Shown here piece by piece: positions 6,244-15,102 of a stretch of DNA of 23,406 nucleotides; positions within the stretch are counted from its first letter, which is position 1; each line of letters starts with the position of its first letter. A model generated the notes under the pieces. The model did not search any database. It saw only the letters and a program-made list of their open reading frames with translations, and was not told where the DNA came from. Source of the stretch: Bacteroidales bacterium (GTDB lineage Bacteria; Bacteroidota; Bacteroidia; Bacteroidales; Muribaculaceae); contig SFOH01000033.1 of NCBI GenBank assembly GCA_004552485.1, positions 1 to 23,406 on the forward strand, given 5' to 3'. The translations under genes were made by a program, and so were the position numbers.

Positions 6244-8814
6244 TTAATATGAGAATGTAAGCTGGCTCACCCACAGCGTGCTGCCGTGCATGATGCCCAG
6301 TTTGGGAAGGGCCGTCACGGGCACATGGCGGTCTTCGTACTCCTGCGTTCCCGTTGCCGTGCTCGAGCAGAACATGATGCAGAGGCGGTTGGGGTGGACG
6401 CCGTAGTGGCTGTAGGTGAGAGGCACGCTGAAGGCGCGGTAGTCGGGCGCCGTGGCAAACTCGTAGCGTCCCTGAGCCACGAGGGTGGTGTCCGCGCCGG
6501 ATATGCTCAGCAGGCGTATGTCGACATAGCCGCGGTCGCTGACGACCGTGACGTCGGGGATGAACTTGTAGTAGCCGTTCAGCGACGTGGGACGCGAGGC
6601 GAAGTCGCGGCCCTCGCGGAAGATCTCGCGGCCCGAGGCTGCGTCGTACTCGTAGCTGCCCAGGAACATGCGGCCGGCGCTGCGGTGAGCCACTTTCGGA
6701 ACGTTCAGCGAATAGGGCACCACGTTGCCCTCCTGCTGGATGTAGTCGGGGATGGCCTCGCCGTCGTGATCCCAGCCCACGCTGCTGATGCGGATGGCCT
6801 TGATGCTCTGGTTCTGGCTGTCGGTGCCGCGGTTCTCTTCCTTGCAGGCCGGCTGCATGTACCAGGTGTTGGCATTGCGGCTGCCCTTGTAGTAGGTTTT
6901 CGCGTTGTTATTGGCCCAGGCGGTCTTGGGCCATTCAACATGTATGTCGCTGTAATTCTGACGGTTGACGATGCTCACCGGCGTGGCCGAATAGCGTCCG
7001 CCGCACGCCAGGCCCTTGTCGTCGGTCTCGACGCGCCAGTCCAGGAAATTGCCCAACGGCACGCCTAAGGCTTTCTCAGTGCGCAGCTTGGCCGTCTCGC
7101 TCGTCCCGACCACGCTGACGCCGATGGTGTACGGGCTGTCGGCCGTGAGACCGGTGACGACGATGCTGCCGGTCTGCGGGTCGCGGCTAGTGACGGCGGC
7201 GAGGACGCTGTTGACGGTGACGGTGGCGTAGCGCGTGACGGCGGCGGTGATGCTGTCGTTGTCGCTGACGATGTGTATGTCGGCGGCGGTGGCATACGGG
7301 TCAACTTTTATGCGGAAAGGCGGCGCGGTGCGCTCGACACGCAGCGTGGCGCGGCGGATGTTCAGGTAGTCGACCTCGAGCTTGACGGTTTCGTGGCCGT
7401 CGGGGACGGTGAAGGTCACGTCGACGCGTCCCTCGCCGAGGTTCTCCCAGCCGGTCACGGGGCACTCGACGGCGCGCTCGCCGTCATCATCGCCCTGCCC
7501 GACAAGGGTGTAGAGCTCTACGTCGTCGCGCTCGACGTCGGGGATCGAGAACCGCAGGCGCGCCGTGGCGCTGTTCACGCCGATGGCCGCGCCGGTCACG
7601 CTCTCGACGCTGACGCTCACCGTGCGCGACTCAACGCTCAGCACGGCCGGCGCCGAGCAGACGCCGGCGATGTCCTCGGCCATGAGCGTGAAGGTGCTCA
7701 CGGTGGTGAGCGTCGACGCCATTGTCTCCACAACGCGCGAGAAGTCGACGGTGTAGCCCGAGGCTGTCTGCGTCACTTTCAGGCCGGCAAAATCGACAAG
7801 CTGCTGCTCGTCGGGCGAGAGATTCAGCAAGTCGAGTTCGGAGGGGAAGCTGACGTTGGCATCGGCAGGTCGCTGTATGCTCAGCCACAGATGTTTGAGG
7901 GTGCGGCCGGCGGTGGCGTCCATGATGAGCGGCGAGGCGAGAGTGACGCCCTCGCTGACGCTGATCTGCGCGCCGTTCTCGAAGCCCTGGCAGGCGATTT
8001 CGGGCGCCGCGGCGTCGAAGATGTCTGCCGCAACATCGAGGCTCTCGCTTCCGGCGGCCGTGGTGATGCTAACCTTCGCGCCGTCATAGTCGACGGCGAC
8101 TGAGGCGCCATGGGCGGCGGCAACAGTTGTGGTCTGCGGCAGAGCGAGGCGCAGCTCGCGGCTGTCGGAGGCACGCAATAATGTGGCATAATAATGCTGT
8201 TTGCCCGCGGCGATGAACATGTCGTGAGTCCGGCCATCGGCGCTGACGGAATAGTATCCGTCGCCGTCGGCATGGACCGTGACGTCGGTCATGGAGACGG
8301 GGCCGCCCTCCGCCGACTTGCCGCTCACGCGCAGCATGGCGTCGGTGACTGTGACGGGGATGGTAGCTGTGGTTGTGGCGCCGCCGGTTATGGTGACGGG
8401 CATCTCGGCGGCTAAGCGCGGCATGTTCTCGCCCGGGAGCTGTCCCTCGAGGCGCAGCGTGTAGGCGCCGGCCAGGAACGACTCGCGGTCGTCGAAGGCG
8501 TCGAGCGCCGCCCACGTGTGGCTGTTGCCGGCCGACGAAGTCAGTGTCATGGCCAGGTCGCCCGACTTCGGAAGAAGTCTCTCGTCAACGCCGACCGCGG
8601 TGCCGTCCTCCATGGTTATGCGTCCGTCGACGGTAGCGACGACCCGGAGCAGGCCGTTGTCCGTGGTCACGGCCGTGCTGTTGTCCGAGCACGAGACGGC
8701 AACAGGCAGCCATGCCAGCGCCACAGCAACAGCCCGAAGCACGGCTCCGGAGCTGTGCCTTCTCACGCGGAAAAGCCTTGTTCCTTTATTATGTCTCTTC
8801 AGAAAGGGCAGCAT
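6244..8814 (-). CDS. Large surface lipoprotein with DUF4493-like N-terminal and PCMD C-terminal domains
   Basis: The product is 856 residues from ATG 8814. An alternative GTG at 8766 (residue 17), preceded by AAAGGAACAAGG, would give a shorter and more conventional signal peptide. The hydrophobic segment ends AVSCSDN, so Cys42 is probably lipidated; the Ser-Asp after it resembles a Bacteroides-type export signal. Residues about 50-165 resemble DUF4493: GLLRVVATVDG, then GDLAMTLTSSAGN, then FLAGAYTLRLEG. Residues about 170-580 are several beta-sandwich modules, the last fibronectin-III-like (YATVTVNSVLAAV to LTADSPYTIGVSVVG). Residues about 584-856 resemble PCMD, with GNFLDW at the start, DFASRPTSLNGYYKF in the middle and GSTLWVSQLTFSY at the end, matching the second PCMD protein. 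It is first in the operon behind a strong promoter. The ligand is unknown. Confidence 0.8.
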   Translation of the reverse strand: MLPFLKRHNKGTRLFRVRRHSSGAVLRAVAVALAWLPVAVSCSDNSTAVTTDNGLLRVVATVDGRITMEDGTAVGVDERLLPKSGDLAMTLTSSAGNSHTWAALDAFDDRESFLAGAYTLRLEGQLPGENMPRLAAEMPVTITGGATTTATIPVTVTDAMLRVSGKSAEGGPVSMTDVTVHADGDGYYSVSADGRTHDMFIAAGKQHYYATLLRASDSRELRLALPQTTTVAAAHGASVAVDYDGAKVSITTAAGSESLDVAADIFDAAAPEIACQGFENGAQISVSEGVTLASPLIMDATAGRTLKHLWLSIQRPADANVSFPSELDLLNLSPDEQQLVDFAGLKVTQTASGYTVDFSRVVETMASTLTTVSTFTLMAEDIAGVCSAPAVLSVESRTVSVSVESVTGAAIGVNSATARLRFSIPDVERDDVELYTLVGQGDDDGERAVECPVTGWENLGEGRVDVTFTVPDGHETVKLEVDYLNIRRATLRVERTAPPFRIKVDPYATAADIHIVSDNDSITAAVTRYATVTVNSVLAAVTSRDPQTGSIVVTGLTADSPYTIGVSVVGTSETAKLRTEKALGVPLGNFLDWRVETDDKGLACGGRYSATPVSIVNRQNYSDIHVEWPKTAWANNNAKTYYKGSRNANTWYMQPACKEENRGTDSQNQSIKAIRISSVGWDHDGEAIPDYIQQEGNVVPYSLNVPKVAHRSAGRMFLGSYEYDAASGREIFREGRDFASRPTSLNGYYKFIPDVTVVSDRGYVDIRLLSISGADTTLVAQGRYEFATAPDYRAFSVPLTYSHYGVHPNRLCIMFCSSTATGTQEYEDRHVPVTALPKLGIMHGSTLWVSQLTFSY

Positions 8815-8869
8815 AAGTTGATGTACAAGAATCCCAATCGGGCACAGTAAGCCCCGGGCTTTTTAACCG

Positions 8870-8900
8870 CAAAGTTACGCTTTTATTTCCGCCTGACAAA
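8870..8900 (-). promoter_or_regulatory. Bacteroidetes-type promoter of the surface-protein operon
   Basis: On the minus strand TTTG (8900-8897) is followed by exactly 19 bases and then TAACTTTG (8877-8870). This fits the -33/-7 consensus of the Bacteroidetes housekeeping sigma factor. Transcription should begin near 8863-8865, giving a leader of about 50 bases to ATG 8814, or about 100 bases to GTG 8766. Confidence 0.8.
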
Positions 8901-8941
8901 ATAATATTCCCCTAACGCCCGCTTCACTTAATAATTTTTGC

Positions 8942-8949
8942 TAATTTTG
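8942..8949 (+). promoter_or_regulatory. -7 box of the ABC-F gene promoter
   Basis: TAATTTTG at 8942-8949 matches TAnnTTTG and lies 18 bases before the ATG at 8968. I see no TTG at the expected -33 distance, so the match is partial. The implied leader is only about 10-15 bases. It is divergent from the surface-operon promoter about 50 bases away. Confidence 0.55.
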
Positions 8950-8967
8950 TGGTCAAATCCATCTCAC

Positions 8968-10734
8968 ATGAACTATCTGCAGATTGACAACCTCACCAAA
9001 AGCTACGGCATACGCCTGCTTTTCACCGACATATCCTTCACAGTCAACGAGGGCGAGAAAATCGGCCTCATCGCCAAAAACGGCACGGGCAAAACGACTC
9101 TGCTGCGCATCATCGCCGGCGAGGAGGCTCCGGACTCCGGCTCGGTCATCCTCCGCAGCGGCGTGCGCATGGGCTATCTGCCACAGCAGCCAGCTTTTCC
9201 GGCCGACTCCACGCCGCAATCCATTGCCGACAGCTTCGCCGATGACGACGAGCGCCAGCAGTTCATACGCCTGCTCACGCAGATGGAGCTCACCGACATG
9301 CAGGCGCCCGTGGAGAACATGTCCGGCGGCCAGCGCAAGCGTCTGGCCCTGGCTCAGGTGATTGCCCGCAACCCACAGCTGCTCATCCTCGACGAGCCCA
9401 CCAACCACCTGGATATCAACACGGTGGAGTGGCTGGAGAACTATCTATCGCGCTCACGCATGACGCTGCTCATGGTCACCCACGACCGCTACTTCCTCGA
9501 CCGCGTCACCAACCGTATCATCGAAATCGACCGCTCGGCAATCTTCTCGTACGACGGCAACTACGACTACTATCTGCGGCGCCGCGCCGAGCGCATCGAG
9601 GCCATGGGCGCCGAACTCGCCCGCGTCCGCAACACCCTGCGCAAGGAGCAGGACTGGATGTCGCGCCAGCCCCAGGCACGTGCCGGCAAAGCGCGCTTCC
9701 GCATCAATCAGTTCTACGACCTCAAGGAACGTTCGCGCCTGAACCTGGAGGAAAACAACGTGCGCATCGGCACCGAGAGCACCTACATCGGCAACAAAAT
9801 CTTCGAGGCCCACAACATCTCCAAAGCCTTCGGCGACAAGGTGATACTGCGCGATTTCTCCTACGTTTTCGCCCGCTATGACAAGGTGGGAATCGTGGGC
9901 CACAACGGCGTGGGCAAGTCGACGTTCATCAAGATGCTCATGGGCATGGTGGCCCCCGACTCGGGCCGCTTCGACGTGGGCGAGACGGTGCGCTTCGGCT
10001 ATTACAGCCAGGAGGGCATCTCGTTCGACAAGTCGAAGAAGGTCATCGACGCCGTCACTGAGTTCGCCGAGGACATCGAGCTGCGCGAGGGCGTGCGGCT
10101 CTCGCCGATGCAGTTCCTCCAGCACTTCCTCTTCTCCGTGCCCGACCAGCAGAAGTACATCCACACCCTCAGCGGCGGCGAGCTGTGCCGTCTCCATCTG
10201 GCCACGGTGCTCATGCGCCGTCCCAACTTCCTCATCCTCGACGAGCCCACCAACGACCTCGACATCGTCACCCTCGGCATCCTCGAGGAATACCTGGCGT
10301 CGTTCAAGGGCTGCGTCATCGTCATCAGCCACGACCGCTTCTTCCTGGACTCCATCGTCGACCATCTCTTCGTGATGTCCGGCGACGGTCTCATCCGCGA
10401 CTTCCCCGGCTCTTACTCGGACTATCGCGCCTACCTTCGCAGTCAAGCTCAGGAGGCATCAGCCAAAACGCCGGCCAAGGCACCCGCCAAGACGCGCACG
10501 GCACAGCGCCCGCCACGCCTCACCTACAAGGAGCAGCAGGAGCTCGCTGCCCTGGAGAAATCAATGGAAAAGATGAATGAGGAGAAGTCCAAGCTCGAGG
10601 CCATCTTCAACGGCACGGCCGAGACCTCCGAGGACATCTCCGCCCTGGCCACACGCTATGCCGCCCTCAAAGACGAACTCGACGAAGCCGAGCTGCGCTG
10701 GCTCGAGCTCTCCGAGAAAGGCTCGGCAAGCTAA
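8968..10734 (+). CDS. ABC-F family ATPase, Uup-like
   Basis: The 588-residue protein has two ABC ATPase domains and no membrane segments, as in the ABC-F family. Members act in the cytoplasm on ribosomes or, for Uup, also in DNA transactions. Domain 1 has Walker A AKNGTGKT (36-43; the usual first Gly is Ala), signature MSGGQ (118-122) and Walker B LLILDEPTNHLD (138-149). An Arg-rich inter-domain linker spans about 200-260. Domain 2 has GHNGVGKS (311-318), LSGGE (401-405) and FLILDEPTNDLD (421-432). A Lys/Ala/Pro tether (about 498-516) leads to a coiled-coil C-terminal domain (RLTYKEQQELAALEKSMEKM) typical of Uup. I chose ATG 8968 because the motif-bearing protein starts there and the -7 box lies just upstream; an in-frame start at 8938 would precede the promoter box. 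Its stop overlaps the purL stop on the other strand. Confidence 0.9.
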   Translation: MNYLQIDNLTKSYGIRLLFTDISFTVNEGEKIGLIAKNGTGKTTLLRIIAGEEAPDSGSVILRSGVRMGYLPQQPAFPADSTPQSIADSFADDDERQQFIRLLTQMELTDMQAPVENMSGGQRKRLALAQVIARNPQLLILDEPTNHLDINTVEWLENYLSRSRMTLLMVTHDRYFLDRVTNRIIEIDRSAIFSYDGNYDYYLRRRAERIEAMGAELARVRNTLRKEQDWMSRQPQARAGKARFRINQFYDLKERSRLNLEENNVRIGTESTYIGNKIFEAHNISKAFGDKVILRDFSYVFARYDKVGIVGHNGVGKSTFIKMLMGMVAPDSGRFDVGETVRFGYYSQEGISFDKSKKVIDAVTEFAEDIELREGVRLSPMQFLQHFLFSVPDQQKYIHTLSGGELCRLHLATVLMRRPNFLILDEPTNDLDIVTLGILEEYLASFKGCVIVISHDRFFLDSIVDHLFVMSGDGLIRDFPGSYSDYRAYLRSQAQEASAKTPAKAPAKTRTAQRPPRLTYKEQQELAALEKSMEKMNEEKSKLEAIFNGTAETSEDISALATRYAALKDELDEAELRWLELSEKGSAS

Positions 10735-13700
10735 TCGCGGCGGGTGCGGAACATTTCGAGCCAGGGGGTGAAGCGCCCGCCGGGAGCCGATGCTGGCGGA
10801 ACGGGACACGTGCGCACGGCGACGGAACGCTCGGGATGCGGCATGATGGCCAGGTGGCGGCCGTCGGCGGTGACCAGGCCGGCTATGGCGCCGTCGCTGC
10901 CGTTGGGATTGCCCGGATACTCATTATAATGATAGCGGAGTGCGACTGCGGGCGCCAGGTTGACGTCTGCGGAGGAATTGTTGTGTTTTATAATGAAGCG
11001 GCCCTCGCCATGCGCCACCCACACGCCTAAGGTCGAGGATGCAAGCGGCGCAAGCATCCGCGAGGGCGAATCGGCCGAAACATCCACGCTCAGGAAGGCT
11101 GACTCGAAACGGCGGCTGACATTCTCGGCCATGGTGACGGTGACGCCGCCGGTGTTGAAGATGCCCATTTCGACCATGAGCTGGCAGCCGTTGCAGACGC
11201 CTAACGACAGCGTGTCGGGACGCGCGTAGAAGCGGTGCAGCGCCTCGCGGGCCACGGGATTGCGCATAAGTGCGGCCGACCATCCGCGGGCGGCGCCGAG
11301 GACGTCGCTGTTGGTGAATCCGCCGGTGAAGACGATGAGGCGCACGTCGTCGAGGGTGACGCGGCCCGAGCAGAGGTCGGTGGTGTGGACGTCCATCACA
11401 TCCCACCCGCCGACATGGAGCGCCCATGCCATCTCGCGGTCGCCGTTGACGCCCTTCTCGCGTATGATTGCGGCGCGGAGTTTTCTGTCGCAGCATGATG
11501 CGTCAATGTCGGGCTTCGCGGCGGACCATACGACGGGCTGGCGGCAGAGGTTGGTGAGGCGCACGGCGGCAGTGACGGGGTTGGCCTGTAGGGCGTCAAA
11601 CCGCGCGGAAGGCGCCAGCCATAATGAGCGCAATTCGTTGATGTCCAGGTCGTAAGTGCCGCAGCGGAAGCGTCGCTCCGGAATGGTGCGTCCGATTTTA
11701 CGGACGCTGACTCCGTCCATGGCGCGCAGAAACGCCTCCGTGTCGCCGACTTCCACCACCACGGCCGGTGCCTCGGAGAAGAAAGGCAGGTCGGCACTAA
11801 CTTCCATGCCGCCGCTGATGTTTGCGAAGGCCATCTCGAGGAGCGAAACCGCCAGACCGCCGCGGCCGACATCGTGGACAGCCAGCTTCGGAGCACGCTG
11901 CAAGGCGTTGAAGGCGCGGCGAACGGCGGCGGCATCGTCGGCGGGGAAGGGCACGAAGAAGAGGGCGGTGTCGGTGCCTTTGAGCACAGGGCCGGTAGTA
12001 GCTGCGACGTCGGCGGTGCGTCCGGCGGCGGTGATGATGACCGTCCCGGGCGCGCGAACGTCAGGGGCGTCGGGATAGTGGCGCGTCATCGACAGCGAGT
12101 CTTTGCCGGTGGGAATGGCGATGCCCAACTCTTTGCAGATGTCAGCGGCGGCACTGACAGCAGCATAGAGTCCGGCGCAGTCGCAGGGATTATCTGTCGG
12201 CCACATCCAGTTGGCACTCAACACAATACCATCGATACCGCCGTCAATCGCGGCGCCCACTATGTTGGTGAGCGTGCGGACAATGGCGATGCGGGCGGAG
12301 CCCTCGGGGCTTGTAAGCGCCATCTCCGGAGCGTGACCGACGGCGATGGCGACGCCGTCCTGTGAGTCGAACGAGAAGGCCGTCACGCCGCAGTCCGCCA
12401 GGGGCAATTGCAGTTCGCCGGCGCACTGCTGCTGACACACGAGGCCGCCGACGCTGCGGTCGGCTTTGGCCGTCAGCCAGTCCTTGCAGGCCACGGTCGC
12501 TTCACCGAGTCGGCGGCGCAGCCCTTCCTCTGAGAAAGGCTCCGCTGCCTCTTTCTTTAAGAACTTATCCCGACTCTGCGAGCCATACACGACGCGGTGA
12601 GGCACAGAGCCGAAGAGCTCCTTCGCGGATAGGTCAAAGACCTTATAATCAGGTTGTTCAAAGACGATGCGGCCTGTATCTTCAATGCGTCCCGCCACGG
12701 TCATCGGGCACCGCTCACGCGCAGCCACGGCCGTGAGCAGCCCCAGCGCGGAGGGGCTGACAGCCAGGGCAACACGCTCCTGGCTCTCGTTGCACATCAG
12801 CTCGAGGTCGGTGAGCGTGGGGTCGCCCTTGGGGAGCGCCGACAGGTCAACGCATCCACCGACGTCGGCCATCAGCTCGGACAGCGCATTGGCATGACCG
12901 CCGGCGCCGTGGTCATGGACGGCGGCGATGCCGGGCGCACTATGCTCGGTGAGCGCACGAAGCACGTTGGCCACGCGCCGCTGCATCTCGGGATTAGCGC
13001 GCTGCACAGCATCGAGTTCCAGCGCATTGGAGGCTTCACCGGTAGCCATCGAGGACACCGAACCGCCGCCCATGCCGATGCGGTAGCTGTCACCGCCGAG
13101 CACCACGATGGCCATGCCCGGGCATGGTCGGCTCTTGTGCGATGTGCTCTCCGGCACAATGCCCACGCCTCCGGCAAGCATCACGGCTTTGTCGAACGCG
13201 CGCAGCTCTCCGTCGGCGTCCACGGCCTCAAAGGTGAGCAGCGAGCCGCAGATGAGCGGCTGGCCGAATTTGTTGGAGAAGTCGGAGGCGCCGTCGCTGG
13301 CGCGCACGAGGATTTGCTCGGGGCTGTGGCGCCAGGGACGCGGATTTTCCGACGCAGGCATGGCGGTCATGTAGACGGCGGTGCCGGCGAGGGGGATGCT
13401 GCCGCGGCCCGTGCAGAGGCGGTCGCGAATCTCGCCGCCGGTGCCGGTGGCGGCGCCGTTGAAGGGTTCGACAGTGGTGGGGAAGTTGTGGGTCTCTGCC
13501 TTGAGCGTCCAGTTCACGACGGTGTCGCGGGTGACAAACGGCGACGGAGCAGACGGTTCCGCCGGGAAAAACAGGGGTATCGTGCCGCCGCGCATCACCG
13601 CGGAGTTATCCTCATAAGCGCTGACCAACAATGCGTTGTGAGCGGAGGACGTTGAGCGAATGAGCGAGAAGAGCGAGAGGGGATGGGGCTCGCCGTCGAT

Positions 13701-14213
13701 GACAAAGGTGCCGTTGAAGATTTTGTGTCGGCAGTGCTCGCTGTTCACCTGGGCGAAGGCGTAGACCTCAGCGTCGGTAAGCGTTCGCCCCAGGCCACGA
13801 AGATAGCGCGTCTCGTCGGGGCTCAGCGAGAGGCCGGACTCGGCGGAATAGGCGTCGATGTCCGTGACGGGATGCGGCCGAGGGTCGGCGGCGGGAGTAA
13901 GGAATACGCTGTCATCCAGGACATTATAGCGGCTGAAGAGCAGCGGGTCGGCCGCGGCGTCGTAGGGCGTGAAGCGCTCCAGGCGGTCGACAGCGACGAT
14001 GCCGGCGTTACGGGCTATCTCCACCGCGTTGGTGCACCAGGGGGTCACCGTTCCGCGGCGCGGTCCCATCCACGGCCCGTCAAGAACCGTCTCCGAAATA
14101 CTCCGCGCGCCAAGCAGTTGCTCGAGCACGGCGACATCGTCAGCACCGAGAGCAGTGTCGCTCCCGGCCGCATAAACCGTCTTTTTGTCCGCGAAAAACG
14201 TTATTATTCTCAC
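10731..14213 (-). CDS. purL: Phosphoribosylformylglycinamidine synthase, large single-chain form
   Basis: PurL makes FGAM from FGAR, glutamine and ATP, the fourth step of purine synthesis. From GTG 14213 the chain is 1160 residues, the length class of the one-piece enzyme. The N-terminal part carries GPWMGPRRGTVTPWCTNAVEI. The first synthetase half has NSEHCRHK (157-164) and ETHNFPTTVEPFNGAATGTGG (from about 240); a second PurM-like half follows. The C-terminal class I glutamine amidotransferase has the nucleophile in GVCNGCQ (Cys1007), HGEGRF, and PHPE giving His1126 and Glu1128, so the catalytic triad is complete. I chose GTG 14213 (MRIITFFADKKTVYAA) because Bacteroidetes PurL begins at this point; GTG 14222 is possible. 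The ATG at 14345 lies upstream of the promoter box, so it is unlikely. The gene is its own transcription unit, away from purM. Confidence 0.95.
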   Translation of the reverse strand: MRIITFFADKKTVYAAGSDTALGADDVAVLEQLLGARSISETVLDGPWMGPRRGTVTPWCTNAVEIARNAGIVAVDRLERFTPYDAAADPLLFSRYNVLDDSVFLTPAADPRPHPVTDIDAYSAESGLSLSPDETRYLRGLGRTLTDAEVYAFAQVNSEHCRHKIFNGTFVIDGEPHPLSLFSLIRSTSSAHNALLVSAYEDNSAVMRGGTIPLFFPAEPSAPSPFVTRDTVVNWTLKAETHNFPTTVEPFNGAATGTGGEIRDRLCTGRGSIPLAGTAVYMTAMPASENPRPWRHSPEQILVRASDGASDFSNKFGQPLICGSLLTFEAVDADGELRAFDKAVMLAGGVGIVPESTSHKSRPCPGMAIVVLGGDSYRIGMGGGSVSSMATGEASNALELDAVQRANPEMQRRVANVLRALTEHSAPGIAAVHDHGAGGHANALSELMADVGGCVDLSALPKGDPTLTDLELMCNESQERVALAVSPSALGLLTAVAARERCPMTVAGRIEDTGRIVFEQPDYKVFDLSAKELFGSVPHRVVYGSQSRDKFLKKEAAEPFSEEGLRRRLGEATVACKDWLTAKADRSVGGLVCQQQCAGELQLPLADCGVTAFSFDSQDGVAIAVGHAPEMALTSPEGSARIAIVRTLTNIVGAAIDGGIDGIVLSANWMWPTDNPCDCAGLYAAVSAAADICKELGIAIPTGKDSLSMTRHYPDAPDVRAPGTVIITAAGRTADVAATTGPVLKGTDTALFFVPFPADDAAAVRRAFNALQRAPKLAVHDVGRGGLAVSLLEMAFANISGGMEVSADLPFFSEAPAVVVEVGDTEAFLRAMDGVSVRKIGRTIPERRFRCGTYDLDINELRSLWLAPSARFDALQANPVTAAVRLTNLCRQPVVWSAAKPDIDASCCDRKLRAAIIREKGVNGDREMAWALHVGGWDVMDVHTTDLCSGRVTLDDVRLIVFTGGFTNSDVLGAARGWSAALMRNPVAREALHRFYARPDTLSLGVCNGCQLMVEMGIFNTGGVTVTMAENVSRRFESAFLSVDVSADSPSRMLAPLASSTLGVWVAHGEGRFIIKHNNSSADVNLAPAVALRYHYNEYPGNPNGSDGAIAGLVTADGRHLAIMPHPERSVAVRTCPVPPASAPGGRFTPWLEMFRTRRD

Positions 14214-14287
14214 AAGGAACACATTATTATATACGTTCGTCGAAAAATTCCGCCGCATCCGCCTGCGAAATCTCCTCAATACAACTG

Positions 14288-14295
14288 CAAATTTA
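14288..14295 (-). promoter_or_regulatory. -7 box of the purL promoter
   Basis: TAAATTTG reads on the minus strand from 14295 to 14288. It gives a leader of about 70 bases to GTG 14213. No TTG is visible at the -33 distance. The box is separated from the divergent hydrolase box by only 13 bases, so two polymerases could not occupy both at once. Confidence 0.6.
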
Positions 14296-14308
14296 CGCAT
14301 TTTTTTTG

Positions 14309-14316
14309 TACCTTTG
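14309..14316 (+). promoter_or_regulatory. -7 box of the hydrolase/Mur ligase/Ddl-like unit
   Basis: TACCTTTG at 14309-14316 matches TAnnTTTG exactly and is preceded by a T tract. The ATG at 14326 is only 9 bases downstream, so the transcript would start within about 5 bases of the start codon and be nearly leaderless. No TTG is visible at -33. Confidence 0.65.
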
Positions 14317-14325
14317 CAGTCGATT

Positions 14326-15099
14326 ATGGACAAGTACGCAGACATAAAAGGCTTACGTCTTCATTATCAGGACGTTGGCAGTGGCAATCCGCTGATCATC
14401 ATGCACGGTTGGGGCTGCAATGCCACCACCGTGGCCTCCATCACGGCCATCGCCGCCGAGACCCACCATGTTTACGCCGTCGACTTCCCCGGATTCGGTC
14501 AGACGCCCGAGCCGCCCGCAGTCTGGGGCGTGGAGGATTACACGCAGTTCATCGAGGAATTCGTGCGCACCCTCGGCATCGAGAAGCCGGCGCTACTGGG
14601 CCACTCTTTCGGCGGCCGCGTGGGCATCCTATATGCCAGCCGCAACGCCACCGACCGTCTCATCCTTGTCGACGCCGCCGGCGTGAAGCCGCGCCGTCCG
14701 CTGAAATATTACCTGAAGGTCTACTCCTTCAAGACCGTCAAGTGGCTGGCCCGCACGTTCATGCCCCGCGAAAAGGCCGAGGCGTGGATTGCGAAAAAGC
14801 GCAACAAAAGCGGCTCGTCGGACTACAACAACGCCACGCCGCGCATGAAGTCCATCCTCTCGAAGTGCGTCAACGAAGACCTCACGCCGGTTCTGCCTTC
14901 CGTCAAGGCCCCCACCCTGCTCATCTGGGGCGAGAACGACACGGCCACACCCATGCGCGACGCCCGCATCATGGAGCGCCTCATCCCCGACACCGGTCTG
15001 GTCAGCTTCCCCGGCTGCGGACACTACTCTTTCCTGGACAACCCCGGCCAGTTCGCCGCCGTGCTCCGCTCTTTCCTCACTGCAAAACTAAACTCCTAA
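14326..15099 (+). CDS. Alpha/beta-fold hydrolase
   Basis: The 257-residue protein has no signal peptide, so it is probably cytoplasmic. The alpha/beta hydrolase core is complete: oxyanion motif HGWG (27-30), DFPGFG (53-58), nucleophile elbow GHSFGG with Ser94, acid WGEND with Asp205, and catalytic His233 in GCGHYSFLDNP. Between about 118 and 185 lies a basic helical cap (KPRRPLKYYLKVYSFKTVKWLA). The fold covers esterases, amidases, thioesterases and peptidases, and the sequence does not settle which. It is the first gene of a three-gene unit: the Mur-type ligase starts 3 bases after its stop, which implies co-translation. That context suggests a substrate related to peptide or ester bonds in the envelope (inference). 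I chose ATG 14326; an upstream in-frame ATG at 14185 lies before the promoter and within purL. Confidence 0.88.
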   Translation: MDKYADIKGLRLHYQDVGSGNPLIIMHGWGCNATTVASITAIAAETHHVYAVDFPGFGQTPEPPAVWGVEDYTQFIEEFVRTLGIEKPALLGHSFGGRVGILYASRNATDRLILVDAAGVKPRRPLKYYLKVYSFKTVKWLARTFMPREKAEAWIAKKRNKSGSSDYNNATPRMKSILSKCVNEDLTPVLPSVKAPTLLIWGENDTATPMRDARIMERLIPDTGLVSFPGCGHYSFLDNPGQFAAVLRSFLTAKLNS

Positions 15100-15102
15100 G
15101 AC

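Larger units (their letters stand above)
14284..14320. repeat. Inverted repeat ACTGCAAA / TTTGCAGT spanning the two divergent -7 boxes
   Basis: ACTGCAAA at 14284-14291 is the exact reverse complement of TTTGCAGT at 14313-14320, with 21 bases between. Each arm includes the TTTG of one -7 box, so the purL and hydrolase promoters are mirror images in their initiation regions. This may simply reflect two promoters with the same extended TTTGCA consensus, or it may be a shared operator. Confidence 0.6.

Noticed and set aside
8848..8865. Small GC palindrome with a T run (AAGCC-CCG-GGCTT) read as a plus-strand terminator
   Set aside because: The stem is only five pairs, no plus-strand gene lies upstream of it, and it falls in the leader of the minus-strand operon next to the promoter.
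12654..13655. Plus-strand open frames antisense to purL
   Set aside because: They contain no recognisable domain and have the composition of reverse-complement GC-rich coding sequence; purL is continuous across the region.
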